Source: Paenibacillus_AB hodogayensis (GTDB lineage: Bacteria > Bacillota > Bacilli > Paenibacillales > NBRC-103111). From it: 64,000 nucleotides of DNA. Of the stretch, positions 45,607 to 54,378 are shown piece by piece. The translations under genes and the position numbers were made by a program. The notes below the pieces were generated by a model. That model made no database searches and was not told the DNA's origin. It was given only the letters and a program-made list of their open reading frames with translations. Where the stretch lies: NCBI RefSeq assembly GCF_039536325.1, contig NZ_BAAAYO010000006.1:1-64000 (forward strand), in the 5' to 3' direction. The first letter of the stretch is position 1; each line of letters opens with the position of its first letter.

Positions 45607-45660
45607 TACGGCAAAAAGCCGGCTCCCGCCTGCAGAGAGGCTCGGAACCGGCTTGCCGTA
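45607..45660 (-). terminator. terminator of the acyl-CoA-dehydrogenase-like gene
   Basis: A long interrupted stem: TACGGCAA and AAGCCGG pair with CCGGCTTGCCGTA. On the minus strand CCGGCTTTTTGCC follows the loop. It lies 87 bases after the stop. Confidence 0.65.
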
Positions 45661-45746
45661 TACGGTATGGATGAAGGATGCCTGTAAACGGTTTGTGATC
45701 GATTGCGCCGGTTGACGACCGTCGTCACTCGGAACGGCAGCCGTCG

Positions 45747-46823
45747 TTACCGGCTTTGCCGCATTTTTTCCAAATGCTTGACGGTCGGCGTCAGGTTCGC
45801 CATAAAATACGCTTCCCGCAGCCGCCTCGAAGCGCTGCTGCTCTGCATGTAGCCGGCGCTTCCGGCATGCAGCATCCCCGACTGGACCGCCCTCAAGGTC
45901 AAATAGACGACTTCCAGACGAATACGCACAGCCTCGTCCCAAGCCAGCTCCTGCTCCGGTCTGGCGGCGAACCGATACAACTCCTCCCGCAGCAGCTGCC
46001 ATTCCTCCTCGAGCTGCTCGGGCTGATCGCGCAGAAACCGGCTGCAGCCGTTCTGTCTGTTCTTCAGCTTCTTCATCGAGCGGACGGCTGCAGCCGTGAC
46101 GCCGAGCCCGAGCGGGATTTGATACAGCAAAAATTGGGATCGAACGCCGAATACGAACTCGTCGGCCTGCTCGGACAAGATCCATCGCTCAGGAACGTGC
46201 ACCTCGTTGAACTCGCACATGAACGTCGCGCTTCCGTTGAGCCCGAGATAATTCGATTTTTCCTTCAACGACAGCCCCGGCGACGAGCAAGGGACCAAAG
46301 CCATCACTCGCGTATGCTCATCCGCCTCCGCCACGATACCGAAGACGTGGTCCGGACCGAGGTTGGAGACACTCGGCAGCTTGCCGGTCACGATATACCC
46401 GTCGCCGGACTTCCTCGCCTTCAGGCACAGGCTTTCCAGACACGCGTAATATTTCATCGGGTTGGACAGTCCGGTCGCCCCCAGCATCCGGCCTGTTTCC
46501 AGGAGCGGGAGAATGTCGTTTTGCAAAAAGGAATTGCCGCTCGCCCTCACATAAGTCATCGCCGCCAAATGACACCATAGGTTAAAGGCGGTCGTCATGC
46601 ACGTCCGGGCCGTCTGCTCGACCAGCGACAACTGCACGGCGCGAATATCCGCCTCCGGCATCGGGCGGGCGGGGAGCAGCCCGGTTCGGCCGAGCCCGGT
46701 CAAATACTCCTCCGGATAATACGCTTCGGCGTCGATTTTGTGCACAACCGGCTTCAAGGAGCGCTGGATGAGCTGGTTCAAGAGCTTGCCGTGTTCCGTA
46801 TCGTTCAAGATCATATCATTCAA
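45747..46823 (-). CDS. acyl-CoA dehydrogenase-family flavoprotein
   Basis: A 358-aa protein with the family's helical and beta-domain layout: EEYLTGLGRTGLLPARPMPE near 38, GATGLSNPMKYYACLES and FGVRSQFLLYQIPLGLGVTA near 225. At 358 aa it is shorter than typical acyl-CoA dehydrogenases (about 380), and the catalytic Glu is not obvious, so it may be a flavin monooxygenase of the DszC/SfnC type and not a true dehydrogenase. It follows the DUF4242 gene by 22 bases in the same direction. A sulfonate-type transporter is nearby across the HxlR gene. Confidence 0.75.
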   Translation of the reverse strand: MNDMILNDTEHGKLLNQLIQRSLKPVVHKIDAEAYYPEEYLTGLGRTGLLPARPMPEADIRAVQLSLVEQTARTCMTTAFNLWCHLAAMTYVRASGNSFLQNDILPLLETGRMLGATGLSNPMKYYACLESLCLKARKSGDGYIVTGKLPSVSNLGPDHVFGIVAEADEHTRVMALVPCSSPGLSLKEKSNYLGLNGSATFMCEFNEVHVPERWILSEQADEFVFGVRSQFLLYQIPLGLGVTAAAVRSMKKLKNRQNGCSRFLRDQPEQLEEEWQLLREELYRFAARPEQELAWDEAVRIRLEVVYLTLRAVQSGMLHAGSAGYMQSSSASRRLREAYFMANLTPTVKHLEKMRQSR

Positions 46824-46845
46824 CCCCAGATCCGCTGCTCGCGTG

Positions 46846-47379
46846 TTAAGTTCCCGAAATAATTTCCGTAATCGAGTCGATCGGCGCCTTCACGGCCGCG
46901 CGGGCTTTCTTCACCGCCGCTTCGCCGGGAGCGTCGTAGAAGCATAGACACTTGGTCATATCCTCGCATACATACGTACGGGAGAAGGCGACCTCCGGCA
47001 CTTCCGCGTAATGGGCGGAATTCGTTTTCTTGCGCTCCAAGTACTGCTCCATCGTCAAATGCTCCGGCAAGTTCCACTCGACCAAATAATTGACCGTCTC
47101 CGACTGTTCCTTCACTTGCTCCAGCTCCTGGCCGATCAGCCGCACCGGCTTGCTCAGGACGACCGGGATGCCCGCTTGGCGCAGTCCTTCCAGCAGGCTG
47201 TCGCGCCCGGACGTTTCGAAAATAAAGAAGGCCCGGCTGAAATCCTTGGACACCTGCACCTCGATCAAGCTCGCTTCGCGGGTCGCCAACTCCTCGCGGA
47301 GCGCGGCCAGCTTGCTCTCCAGGCTTTCCTTGTCCTTTGCCACCGCCGCCAGGGCGGACTCTACCAAATACAACGACAT
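46846..47379 (-). CDS. DUF4242 (SCO4226-type nickel-binding-like) protein
   Basis: A 177-aa protein. The C-terminal half (from about 95) matches DUF4242: YLVEWNLPEHLTMEQYL, then SRTYVCEDMTKCLCFYDAPG and a short helix to the end. The N-terminal half looks like a second, diverged copy preceded by a coiled-coil-like region. DUF4242 proteins include an actinobacterial nickel-binding protein; function here is open. It is divergent from the HxlR regulator and coupled to the flavoprotein gene, so it is probably HxlR-controlled. Confidence 0.75.
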   Translation of the reverse strand: MSLYLVESALAAVAKDKESLESKLAALREELATREASLIEVQVSKDFSRAFFIFETSGRDSLLEGLRQAGIPVVLSKPVRLIGQELEQVKEQSETVNYLVEWNLPEHLTMEQYLERKKTNSAHYAEVPEVAFSRTYVCEDMTKCLCFYDAPGEAAVKKARAAVKAPIDSITEIISGT

Positions 47380-47393
47380 GTTCGTTCTCCTCC

Positions 47394-47492
47394 AGTAAGT
47401 ATATTTTTAAAACCTACTATCCAATGGTAATATTAGATTACTTGGTTGCAAAAATCAACTTACTAGCCGCATAATTGTGGTATGATACTTAC
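47394..47492. promoter_or_regulatory. divergent promoter region with HxlR-box-like repeats
   Basis: AGTAAGT (47394-47400), ACTTACT (47458-47464) and ACTTAC (47487-47492) form inverted half-sites; HxlR/YodB boxes are known to use TACT/AGTA-type half-sites. TATGAT at 47481-47486 is a likely -10 for the regulator gene. Control of both divergent units is inferred. Confidence 0.5.
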
Positions 47493-47516
47493 AAAACGGC
47501 CGATGGAGGTTATTCG

Positions 47517-47978
47517 ATGAAAGACCGATACGACTTGCCCTGCAATATCGCCCAAACGCTGAACATTATCGGCGACCGCTGGACGCTGCTCATTATTCAC
47601 GAGGTGCTGGTCGGACGCACGACGTTCAACGAAATCAAAAAATCGCTGGAAGGCGTCTCCTCGCGGCTTCTGTCGGAGCGGCTGAAATATTTGGAAGAAG
47701 CCGGCCTGATCGTGTCGCGGCTGTACTCCGAGCACCCGCCCCGCTACGAATATACGGCAACGGAAAGCGGCCAGGCGCTGGAGCACGTGTTTCATTCGCT
47801 CGTGCTGTGGGGGCGCGAGCATTTGCAGAAGTGCTACAAAAAGCTGGTGCATCAGACTTGCGGCCACGAGGTGAGCATCGCCTATTACTGTTCGCATTGC
47901 GACACCCATGTCACGGATTTGAAGGTAACCGAGTTGTCGGCGTCCGAGTCCGCTCCCGCGCCGACTCCGGTCGGCTGA
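47517..47978 (+). CDS. HxlR family transcriptional regulator
   Basis: A 153-aa winged-helix regulator. It has the family signature NIIGDRWTLLIIHEVLVG and ISxRLLSERLKYLEEAGLI-type helices, with PPRYEYTATESGQALEHV as the wing. Cys 9 stands before the first helix, where YodB/HypR-type regulators have their redox-sensing Cys. A C-terminal CGHEVSIAYYCSHC segment looks like a small zinc ribbon. The ATG at 47517 follows GGAGG and is preferred over 47475. It is divergent from the DUF4242/flavoprotein pair and is probably their repressor. Confidence 0.88.
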   Translation: MKDRYDLPCNIAQTLNIIGDRWTLLIIHEVLVGRTTFNEIKKSLEGVSSRLLSERLKYLEEAGLIVSRLYSEHPPRYEYTATESGQALEHVFHSLVLWGREHLQKCYKKLVHQTCGHEVSIAYYCSHCDTHVTDLKVTELSASESAPAPTPVG

Positions 47979-47993
47979 CGGGCCGGCTCGGTC

Positions 47994-48752
47994 CTAGCGC
48001 CCCCACTGCCGCTCGATCCATCTCTCCAGCAGACCGACGGCTTTATCCAGCAGAAGGCCGCACAGCCCAATGCAGATGATGCCCGCGAACACGAGATCGA
48101 GCCGTAAATAATTGCGCGCATCGACGATCAGAAAGCCGAGGCCGGACTGAGCTCCGACCATCTCGCCGGAGACAAGGAAAATCCACGACGTGCCGATCGC
48201 GATATGCAGACCGTTTGCAATATAGGGAAACGATGCCGGTAAAATGATTTTGGCGACGAGCGGGAACCGCCGCATCTCCAGATTGCGGGCCACCTTCAAA
48301 TAAATCGGCTCCACTTTGCGCACGGCCGATACGGTCGACAGCAGCACCGGAAAGAAGGCGGCCAAAAAAATGATGACGATCGCCGGGGCGTTGCCGATGC
48401 CGAACCACAGCACGATAAAGGGCGACCAGGCGATCGGCGATACCGGCCGCAACACTTGCACGATCGGATCGATATAGACCCACAGGCGCGGCAGCAGCCC
48501 GAACGTCAGGCCGAGCGCGACCGCCGATACGACGGCGGTCGAATAGCCGATGCCGAACCGCAGCAGGCTGACTTGCAGGTGCGTCCACAGGCTGCCGTTC
48601 TCGATGAGCGAGACAATCGCTTTCCCCACCTTAAGCGGCGGCGGAAACAGCGATTCCTCGAACCCTCCGATCAGCACCGTCACCTGCCAGAACGCCAGCA
48701 GGAGGACGAAACCGATCAGCACGTGGGACGTCTTCGTCAGCTGCCTGATCAT
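47994..48752 (-). CDS. ssuC: ABC transporter permease (SsuC/TauC type)
   Basis: A 252-aa membrane protein with about six segments. It shows the SsuC-type signature RPVSPIAWSPFIVLWFGIGN and the loop KVARNLEMRRFPLVAKIILPASFPY that touches the ATPase. The family imports sulfonates, taurine, nitrate or thiamine precursors; the substrate is inferred from the cys genes and flavoprotein context only. It overlaps the binding-protein gene by 4 bases. The gene symbol follows its closest-looking family and could be tauC. Confidence 0.85.
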   Translation of the reverse strand: MIRQLTKTSHVLIGFVLLLAFWQVTVLIGGFEESLFPPPLKVGKAIVSLIENGSLWTHLQVSLLRFGIGYSTAVVSAVALGLTFGLLPRLWVYIDPIVQVLRPVSPIAWSPFIVLWFGIGNAPAIVIIFLAAFFPVLLSTVSAVRKVEPIYLKVARNLEMRRFPLVAKIILPASFPYIANGLHIAIGTSWIFLVSGEMVGAQSGLGFLIVDARNYLRLDLVFAGIICIGLCGLLLDKAVGLLERWIERQWGR

Positions 48753-49738
48753 CGCTTCATCGCCTCGTCAATAAAAGAATTGTCTACGAAATCTTCGAAC
48801 GACGGCGGATTCGGAATGAGTCCCATTTCCTTCATGTATGTTTGCAGCTCTTTGTACGATCCCGCGTCCAGCTTCAACTCGTCGTACTTGATCCATTGCA
48901 GCGACAAGTCCAGCACCTTGTCTTCCACGCTCATGTATTTGGACAAAATCTGCTTCGCCTGCGCATCCTTGCGCTCCGCGACCGCTCCGGCCTTGACGTA
49001 TTCCGCGACGAATTCGGCGACGGCGTCTTTGTTGCTGCGGATGAAGTCTCCGCGCAGGACAAGCCCGCAATCGACGGAATCGTTCCACAGCTGCTCGGAC
49101 TGGAACAGCACCTTGCCTTTCTGAATCGCCACCGACCTCGCTCCGAACGGCTCGGCCACGACATATCCTGCGATCCGCTTCTCGGCGAGTGCGGCCGGCA
49201 TCTCCGCCGGAGGCAGCTCCACCACGTTCAAGTCGGACAGCTTCATGCCGCTCTGTTTCAGCATCAGGTAAAGCAGCACATTATGCGTGGAAAACTTGTG
49301 CGGGATGGCAAAGCTTTTTCCTTTCAGATCGGCGACCTGCTGGATGTCGTTGGCGGTGACGACGACGTTCCCGTCCTTGTGCCCGAGCGCAACCGCCTTC
49401 AAATCAATGCCCTGCTCCTTCGCCCGCATGGCCAGCTCGATCAGCACCGAAGCTCCTTGAATATTGCCGGTGTTCAGGGCATCCATCAGATCCGGCCACG
49501 AGCCGAACTTGACCAGCTGCAGCTCGAACTGCTTGAACTTGCTTTTTCCCAGCTCCTCCTCAATAAACAGCGGCGCGGCGTGGGTAATCGGCAAATAACC
49601 GATTTTAATGACCGGTTTCTTGCTGTCCTTCCCTGCCGGCGCTTCCGCCTGTTTGACGCCTTGCCCGCATGCGGCTACCATGACGGTTAATATCAGCAAG
49701 ACGGCCCATGCCCTGTACGTGCGCAAGCCCAACCTCAT
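48749..49738 (-). CDS. ssuA: sulfonate/nitrate-type ABC substrate-binding lipoprotein
   Basis: A 329-aa binding protein. The signal peptide AVLLILTVMVAACGQ ends at the lipidated Cys of VAAC. The mature domain shows KIGYLPITHAAPLFIEEELG and a VVTANDIQQVADLKGKSFAI segment as in SsuA/NrtA-like proteins. The ATG at 49738 has GGGGGAT 8 bases upstream. It stands between permease and ATPase genes, and all three should form one importer. A missing ssuD-type monooxygenase leaves the substrate open. Confidence 0.82.
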   Translation of the reverse strand: MRLGLRTYRAWAVLLILTVMVAACGQGVKQAEAPAGKDSKKPVIKIGYLPITHAAPLFIEEELGKSKFKQFELQLVKFGSWPDLMDALNTGNIQGASVLIELAMRAKEQGIDLKAVALGHKDGNVVVTANDIQQVADLKGKSFAIPHKFSTHNVLLYLMLKQSGMKLSDLNVVELPPAEMPAALAEKRIAGYVVAEPFGARSVAIQKGKVLFQSEQLWNDSVDCGLVLRGDFIRSNKDAVAEFVAEYVKAGAVAERKDAQAKQILSKYMSVEDKVLDLSLQWIKYDELKLDAGSYKELQTYMKEMGLIPNPPSFEDFVDNSFIDEAMKR

Positions 49739-49793
49739 CCTCATATCCCCCTTACGTGATGCGGAGCGGTCGAGCGCTCCGTCTGGCGCAACG

Positions 49794-50594
49794 CTAAATG
49801 CTGTACTCCGCTGGCGACGGGGGGCGGTCGAAGTGAAACTGCTCAAGAATCTGCTTTCGGTAATGCTGGAATTCCCCGTCCCCCCTGTCTCTCGGTCTAG
49901 CCGCCTGGATGCGTATTTCTTTGTCCAGACGACCGGGATTGGCGCTCATGATCAGAATCCGGTCGGACAAATACACCGCTTCGTCGATATCGTGCGTGAC
50001 GAGAATGATCGTCATCTTGGTCTGCTTCCGGATGCGCAGCAGCTCGTCCTGCAAGTAATAGCGCGTGAACGTGTCCAGCGCCGCGAACGGCTCGTCCATG
50101 AGAATGATCTCCGGCTCCAGGGCGAGCGCACGCGCCAACGCCACCCGCTGCTGCATGCCGCCGGACAACTCGCGGGGAAAATGGTCCTGCTTGTCGTCCA
50201 GGCCGACAAGCCGCAAATAGTCGCGCGCCCGCTGCCTGCGTCGCGAGGCGTCCAAACCCGAGTCCTCCAGGCCCAGCTCCACGTTCTTCAACACCGTCCG
50301 CCACGGCAGAAGGCCATAATGCTGGAAAAGCATGACGCATTTGCGGTTTGGACGGGCCGCCGGCTGGCCGGCCATGACGATCTGACCGCTATCCTGCTTC
50401 TCGAAGCCGCCGATCATGTTCAGCAGCGTGCTCTTGCCGCATCCGCTTTGCCCGAGCAGCGAGACGAGCTCCCCTTTTTCCACGCTGAACGAAATATCGC
50501 TCAATACCGGCTCTGAATCGCCCCGATCGGACCCAAAGCTTTTACACAGGTCGAGCACCCGGACTGCTGCGGAATCGCTCACCAGCGGATTCAC
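49794..50594 (-). CDS. ssuB: ABC transporter ATP-binding protein (SsuB/TauB type)
   Basis: A 266-aa ATPase. It has Walker A GQSGCGKSTLL, the signature LSGGMQQRVALARAL, Walker B EIILMDEPFAALD and ILVTHDIDEAVYLSDRI with the switch His. These fit the nitrate/sulfonate/taurine subgroup. Two starts are possible: an ATG at 50627 inside an inverted repeat, and a GTG at 50594 with AAGGGG upstream; I prefer the GTG. First gene of the importer operon. Confidence 0.88.
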   Translation of the reverse strand: MNPLVSDSAAVRVLDLCKSFGSDRGDSEPVLSDISFSVEKGELVSLLGQSGCGKSTLLNMIGGFEKQDSGQIVMAGQPAARPNRKCVMLFQHYGLLPWRTVLKNVELGLEDSGLDASRRRQRARDYLRLVGLDDKQDHFPRELSGGMQQRVALARALALEPEIILMDEPFAALDTFTRYYLQDELLRIRKQTKMTIILVTHDIDEAVYLSDRILIMSANPGRLDKEIRIQAARPRDRGDGEFQHYRKQILEQFHFDRPPSPAEYSI

Positions 50595-50980
50595 CCCTTC
50601 CCCTTCTCTCCTTAACTCATAATTCATACCTGATTAGTATGAATTGTTGTCGATAGTTATTTTATTATACTTTGTATAAAAATACAACCATTATTTGATA
50701 AAAGATCCGGACACGCCGGAATGCCTGTCCGTCCTTTATATTACCGGATCATTCGAGGCCCGTAACCAGCCAATCGGGCAAAATCCGGCTCCGCCACTTG
50801 GAGCGGATTTCCGATGCTACCCGCCAGCAAGCTGAATGGATTCCGATGTCGGCACGGGAAAAATTCAATTTGCAACGCCAAAAGAGCATTCTCTTCTCCG
50901 AGGATGCTCTTCTGCTTCGCCCCTACTCTGATAAGCTTCGAACCGATGACCCAAGCCAATGCGTTGCGGCTCCATCCAAT
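50595..50980. other. intergenic stretch between ssuB and dinB-like gene
   Basis: The first 100 bases hold the ssuB promoter region. From 50700 to 50980 I see no gene, terminator or repeat that I can support; a 72-codon minus frame there lacks a ribosome binding site and family features. Confidence 0.5.
50622..50687 (-). promoter_or_regulatory. ssuBAC promoter region with two inverted repeats
   Basis: ATTCATAC-N7-GTATGAAT (50622-50644) and TTGTAT-N4-ATACAA (50672-50687) flank a TATAAT (-10 at 50669-50664, minus strand). The first repeat lies in the leader close to the start codon and resembles an operator. It could serve a sulfur-responsive repressor such as CymR; the consensus does not match well enough to say. 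Confidence 0.5.
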
Positions 50981-51487
50981 TTACTTACATCCATCTCGAA
51001 TTTCAATAATTTGTTCCATATGTCTTTGTTCATGCAAGTACAGCGATCTGACCCATTCAATCAATAACATCTCTTTAAAGACCGGGTGTGTAAAGTATCT
51101 TCTGCTCAGCACGGACGGGTCCTCTACGGTGTTCAATAGTTCATTTAGCTTCTCTCTTGAAAGGTTTAGTTTATCGATGATGTCTTTATATTCAAAAATT
51201 TCATCCGTTGGTTTAGCAATATCAGGAGCTTCCAACTTGTTACTTCGATCGAGCAAAAAATCCAATGGTTTACGTTCCAGAAATGAATCTTCCTTGCTCC
51301 TTAATCCTCTCCTTATGGCTGCGGCATATAATTCTTCTGTTTTAACCAAGTGCTGACACACCTGACCAATACTCCAGCTGTAGGCATCTTTCCGTTTGTT
51401 TAATTGATCTGCACTCAATCCATTAAGAATTTCCAGTAATTCGTCTCTCGTTTCTTTTAATTTTTGATTGATTTCTTGAAGTTCCAT
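50981..51487 (-). CDS. DinB family protein
   Basis: A 168-aa four-helix protein of the DinB/YfiT superfamily. The metal-binding His pattern is present: one His in GQVCQHLVKTEELY and two in HEQRHMEQI near the end. Members use Ni or Zn, some as thiol S-transferases; the role here is unknown. AAAGGGAGG lies before the ATG at 51487. The region after residue 60 is ordinary for the family. Confidence 0.85.
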   Translation of the reverse strand: MELQEINQKLKETRDELLEILNGLSADQLNKRKDAYSWSIGQVCQHLVKTEELYAAAIRRGLRSKEDSFLERKPLDFLLDRSNKLEAPDIAKPTDEIFEYKDIIDKLNLSREKLNELLNTVEDPSVLSRRYFTHPVFKEMLLIEWVRSLYLHEQRHMEQIIEIRDGCK

Positions 51488-51656
51488 GAAAACCTCCCTT
51501 TCTATAATTCCTAAAAGTTGTATTCTCGGTTGCAAAGCCCAATACCTGCTGCCGGCGGGATCGGCTTTACCAATACCGCAGCGAGTTTCCATCCTAGATT
51601 ATATGCGTCCTGCATGCCTGTATTGCGTTTACCAGTGGCAAATAGGAAACGAATCA

Positions 51657-51683
51657 AGCCTTGGCCGACTAGCGGCCAAGGCT
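51657..51683 (-). terminator. terminator after helD
   Basis: A perfect 11-bp stem (AGCCTTGGCCG and its complement, 5-base loop) 34 bases after the helD stop. The T-tract on the minus strand is short. Confidence 0.65.
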
Positions 51684-51717
51684 ATTTGCATTAGGAGCGG
51701 ATTGGGCTCTGATTCCG

Positions 51718-54135
51718 TCAATAGGTTGCTTCCTCATACAAATTCGCAGGCAATGCCTGCACGAACGGTGTCCAATCCCCTGTTGTATAAAGCAGCAGTT
51801 GATGCATGGCTCGCGTACATGCGGTGTACAGAAGCTTGCGATCGTTTTCCCGGCCGTAAGCTTGAGACGAAGCCTCATAAATCAGAACGGCATCGAACTC
51901 AACACCCTTGGCGAGATATATTGGAATAACCATTACTCCTTTCTCAAAGGTAACCGTCTCCTTCGTAATGAGCTGCAGCGCTTCGCTTCCTTGCATCTGT
52001 AATGATTCAAAGGCTATGCGGCTTTCAGCCGCGGTCTTCGTAATGATGGCAATAGAGTCGAAGCCCTTGGCTTTAAGCGCCGCGATGTCTTTCCATATGC
52101 GCGCGTCACGCTTCTCTCCGCCTTCTAACCTGGTTAGAAGAGGCTTCGGTCCGCCCCTTTCAAAGGGTACGATTTCCGACTCATCCGAAAGCAATACTTT
52201 CGTAAATTCCACAATCTCCCGAGTCGAACGATAACTGCGCACAAGGCGGATCAAGCTTGTTTCGTCCTCGCCATAAAGCCGAACGAGCGGCGAATCGGAC
52301 TCCTGCAGTTTTGTCTCCTGCGTAAAGATCGCCTGTCCGAAATCGCCGAGAACAGTCATGCGGGCACGCGGGAACAGTTTTTTGAGATACTCGTATTGAA
52401 ATGTCGAATAATCCTGCCCCTCATCGACGACGACATGACGAATCTCCGTGTTCGTGCGAACGCCTTCGATCAGTTCTTTGATATACAAATACGGAGTCGC
52501 ATCCTCATAACATAATTCGAACCGGTCCAGCTTTCCTTTGGTTTGTTTGCAGATTTCAGCCCATAGAACAGGGATCTCGTCTTCATCCGTCCTCTCCCGG
52601 TAAGCAGCTTCATCGCCGAACAATTGGGCGTATACGCCTTGAATATCGATAAACGATAATTTCCTTACGCTTTGCCTTAGCGGTTTGAAGCTCATCTTCA
52701 CGATTGCTTCGCTGAGCAACTTCTGCTCTCGCTCGGCAAAGTCAAAGTCGCCTTCATCTTCCCGGGACTTATTGGTAATTTTCTCCCTAACTACGGCGTA
52801 ATGCTCGGCAATGTCAAACACTTCCTTGTCCTTGTGCAGCAGGCCGAAAACTTCCGCATATTGCTCGCTCTCGAGATAATTCAACTCCTCCTCTACCCAA
52901 GAAGCCGTTCGTTCCTTGCGTTCCAGTAATGACAGCTCCTTCAAGAGCCATTTTTGCAGGAGATCGACACGATTGGCCAAGCGCAAGGAGGGGTTGTAGC
53001 TGTAAAATTGCGATCTCATCTGCTCCGCGGTAATCAGATCACGGTCCCGAAATCGGATGCCTTTGAAAAGCATGCCTTCCCGTCCCAGCCACTGCGCATA
53101 GTTCTGCAAGGCTCTCAAGAAAGACTCCGACGCCTTATACTTGATCCCCTGAAGACGAGCCTCGTAATTTGGCGTTGACTGTGCGGTCAGCACAAATTCG
53201 ATCTGATCGAAGGGATCCTCCAGACTTAAGGATGACCCTAGCCAATAATCGAGATATTCCTGCAAGGTCGTCTGCTGCATATTCTCCTCGCCGAGCTCGG
53301 GAAGGACGGAGGATACATAACTGTTAAAGATCGGATTCGGCGAGAAAAGAACGATCTGATCGGCCTTAAGTGAATCGCGGTGTTTGTAAAGCAAATACGC
53401 CACACGCTGCAAGGCCGCAGAGGTCTTTCCGCTGCCGGCCGCTCCTTGCACAATAAGCAGCCGGCTATTATCGTTACGGATGATGGCGTTCTGCTCTTTC
53501 TGGATGGTGGAGACGATGCTCTTCATCTGCGAGTCCGCGCCTTTGCTCAGCATTTGCTGGAGCAGCTCGTCGCCGATCGTTACGCTGGCATCAAACATAT
53601 TACGGATTTGTCCGTTGTGAATCTGATACTGCCGTTTCAGCTCCATCGTACCCGTGATCTGCCCGACTGGCGTGACGTACGAGGCCGGACCGGGGGAATA
53701 GTCATAGTACAAACTCGCGATGGGCGTGCGCCAGTCGTACACCAGGAAGCTCAATCCATCTTCGTCGAGGAAGGAGGATACGCCGATATATATCTGCTCG
53801 CTCAGGTTCAGTCCGTCCTCTAGAAAGTCGATGCGTCCGAAATACGGAGAAGGGAGCAGCCGATTTAAGCTCCTCCATTGTTGCGTCATATGCCGGTGGC
53901 GGCGCTCCCGTTCGGATAACACCGCAGCCTGTTGTTTGATCGTATAAAAGGTTTCTTCAAAATCTTCGTCCGTGCTTGTGTTTACGGTAACTTCTTCCCA
54001 GAATCGCCTGCGAATTTCCGCAGCCTGATCGCGCAGACCGGTAACTACCGGTTCCAACTCGTCGATCCTCGCTTTCAGCTTTTCCCTAACCTGATCCAGC
54101 CGTTCTTGTTCTGTCCGCCATTCCTTCGCTTCCAT
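51718..54135 (-). CDS. helD: RNA polymerase recycling motor ATPase HelD
   Basis: An 805-aa superfamily-1 helicase-like ATPase. An N-terminal coiled coil (1-100) precedes the motor, as in HelD. Walker A is GAAGSGKTSAALQRVAYLLY near residue 225; DEGQDYSTFQYEYLKKLFP is motif II; motif VI is in LLYTACTRAMHQLLLY near the end. HelD binds RNA polymerase, removes nucleic acid and recycles stalled complexes; Bacillus HelD is about 774 aa, so the length fits. A coiled-coil N-terminus rules out PcrA/UvrD. Upstream DNA holds a divergent promoter and terminator. Confidence 0.92.
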   Translation of the reverse strand: MEAKEWRTEQERLDQVREKLKARIDELEPVVTGLRDQAAEIRRRFWEEVTVNTSTDEDFEETFYTIKQQAAVLSERERRHRHMTQQWRSLNRLLPSPYFGRIDFLEDGLNLSEQIYIGVSSFLDEDGLSFLVYDWRTPIASLYYDYSPGPASYVTPVGQITGTMELKRQYQIHNGQIRNMFDASVTIGDELLQQMLSKGADSQMKSIVSTIQKEQNAIIRNDNSRLLIVQGAAGSGKTSAALQRVAYLLYKHRDSLKADQIVLFSPNPIFNSYVSSVLPELGEENMQQTTLQEYLDYWLGSSLSLEDPFDQIEFVLTAQSTPNYEARLQGIKYKASESFLRALQNYAQWLGREGMLFKGIRFRDRDLITAEQMRSQFYSYNPSLRLANRVDLLQKWLLKELSLLERKERTASWVEEELNYLESEQYAEVFGLLHKDKEVFDIAEHYAVVREKITNKSREDEGDFDFAEREQKLLSEAIVKMSFKPLRQSVRKLSFIDIQGVYAQLFGDEAAYRERTDEDEIPVLWAEICKQTKGKLDRFELCYEDATPYLYIKELIEGVRTNTEIRHVVVDEGQDYSTFQYEYLKKLFPRARMTVLGDFGQAIFTQETKLQESDSPLVRLYGEDETSLIRLVRSYRSTREIVEFTKVLLSDESEIVPFERGGPKPLLTRLEGGEKRDARIWKDIAALKAKGFDSIAIITKTAAESRIAFESLQMQGSEALQLITKETVTFEKGVMVIPIYLAKGVEFDAVLIYEASSQAYGRENDRKLLYTACTRAMHQLLLYTTGDWTPFVQALPANLYEEATY

Positions 54136-54181
54136 GGTTTTATGAACACTCCTTTTCAGTCCAGATTGGATAAAAAGAGCA

Positions 54182-54290
54182 TTGACAAATCAGAGGTTAC
54201 TGGTGTACACTAAAATTAGGGAAAGTAAGTGGGACACCATTATTAACATGATTTTCGATTGCGCCATCCATTATATCATGGCGTTTTTTT
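54182..54290 (+). ncRNA. candidate ~73-nt RNA upstream of helD
   Basis: TTGACA (54182-54187) and TACACT (54206-54211) form a promoter with an 18-base spacer. Starting near 54218, transcription meets CGCCAT/ATGGCG (54262-54283) and TTTTTTT at 54284-54290. No good ORF lies between. It is divergent from helD, which begins 47 bases to the left. Could be a small RNA or an attenuator whose target gene is gone. Confidence 0.45.
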
Positions 54291-54378
54291 GCGTTCAATT
54301 ATTTTCTGTCTCTTGGCTTCATTTGCCAAGCTTTTTTTTATTTTCTTCCCCTCTTGATCCCCAACATGGTTGTTCCTA

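Noticed and set aside
50741..50959. 72-codon frame in the ssuB-dinB gap
   Set aside because: No ribosome binding site, no family features, and ordinary non-coding composition.
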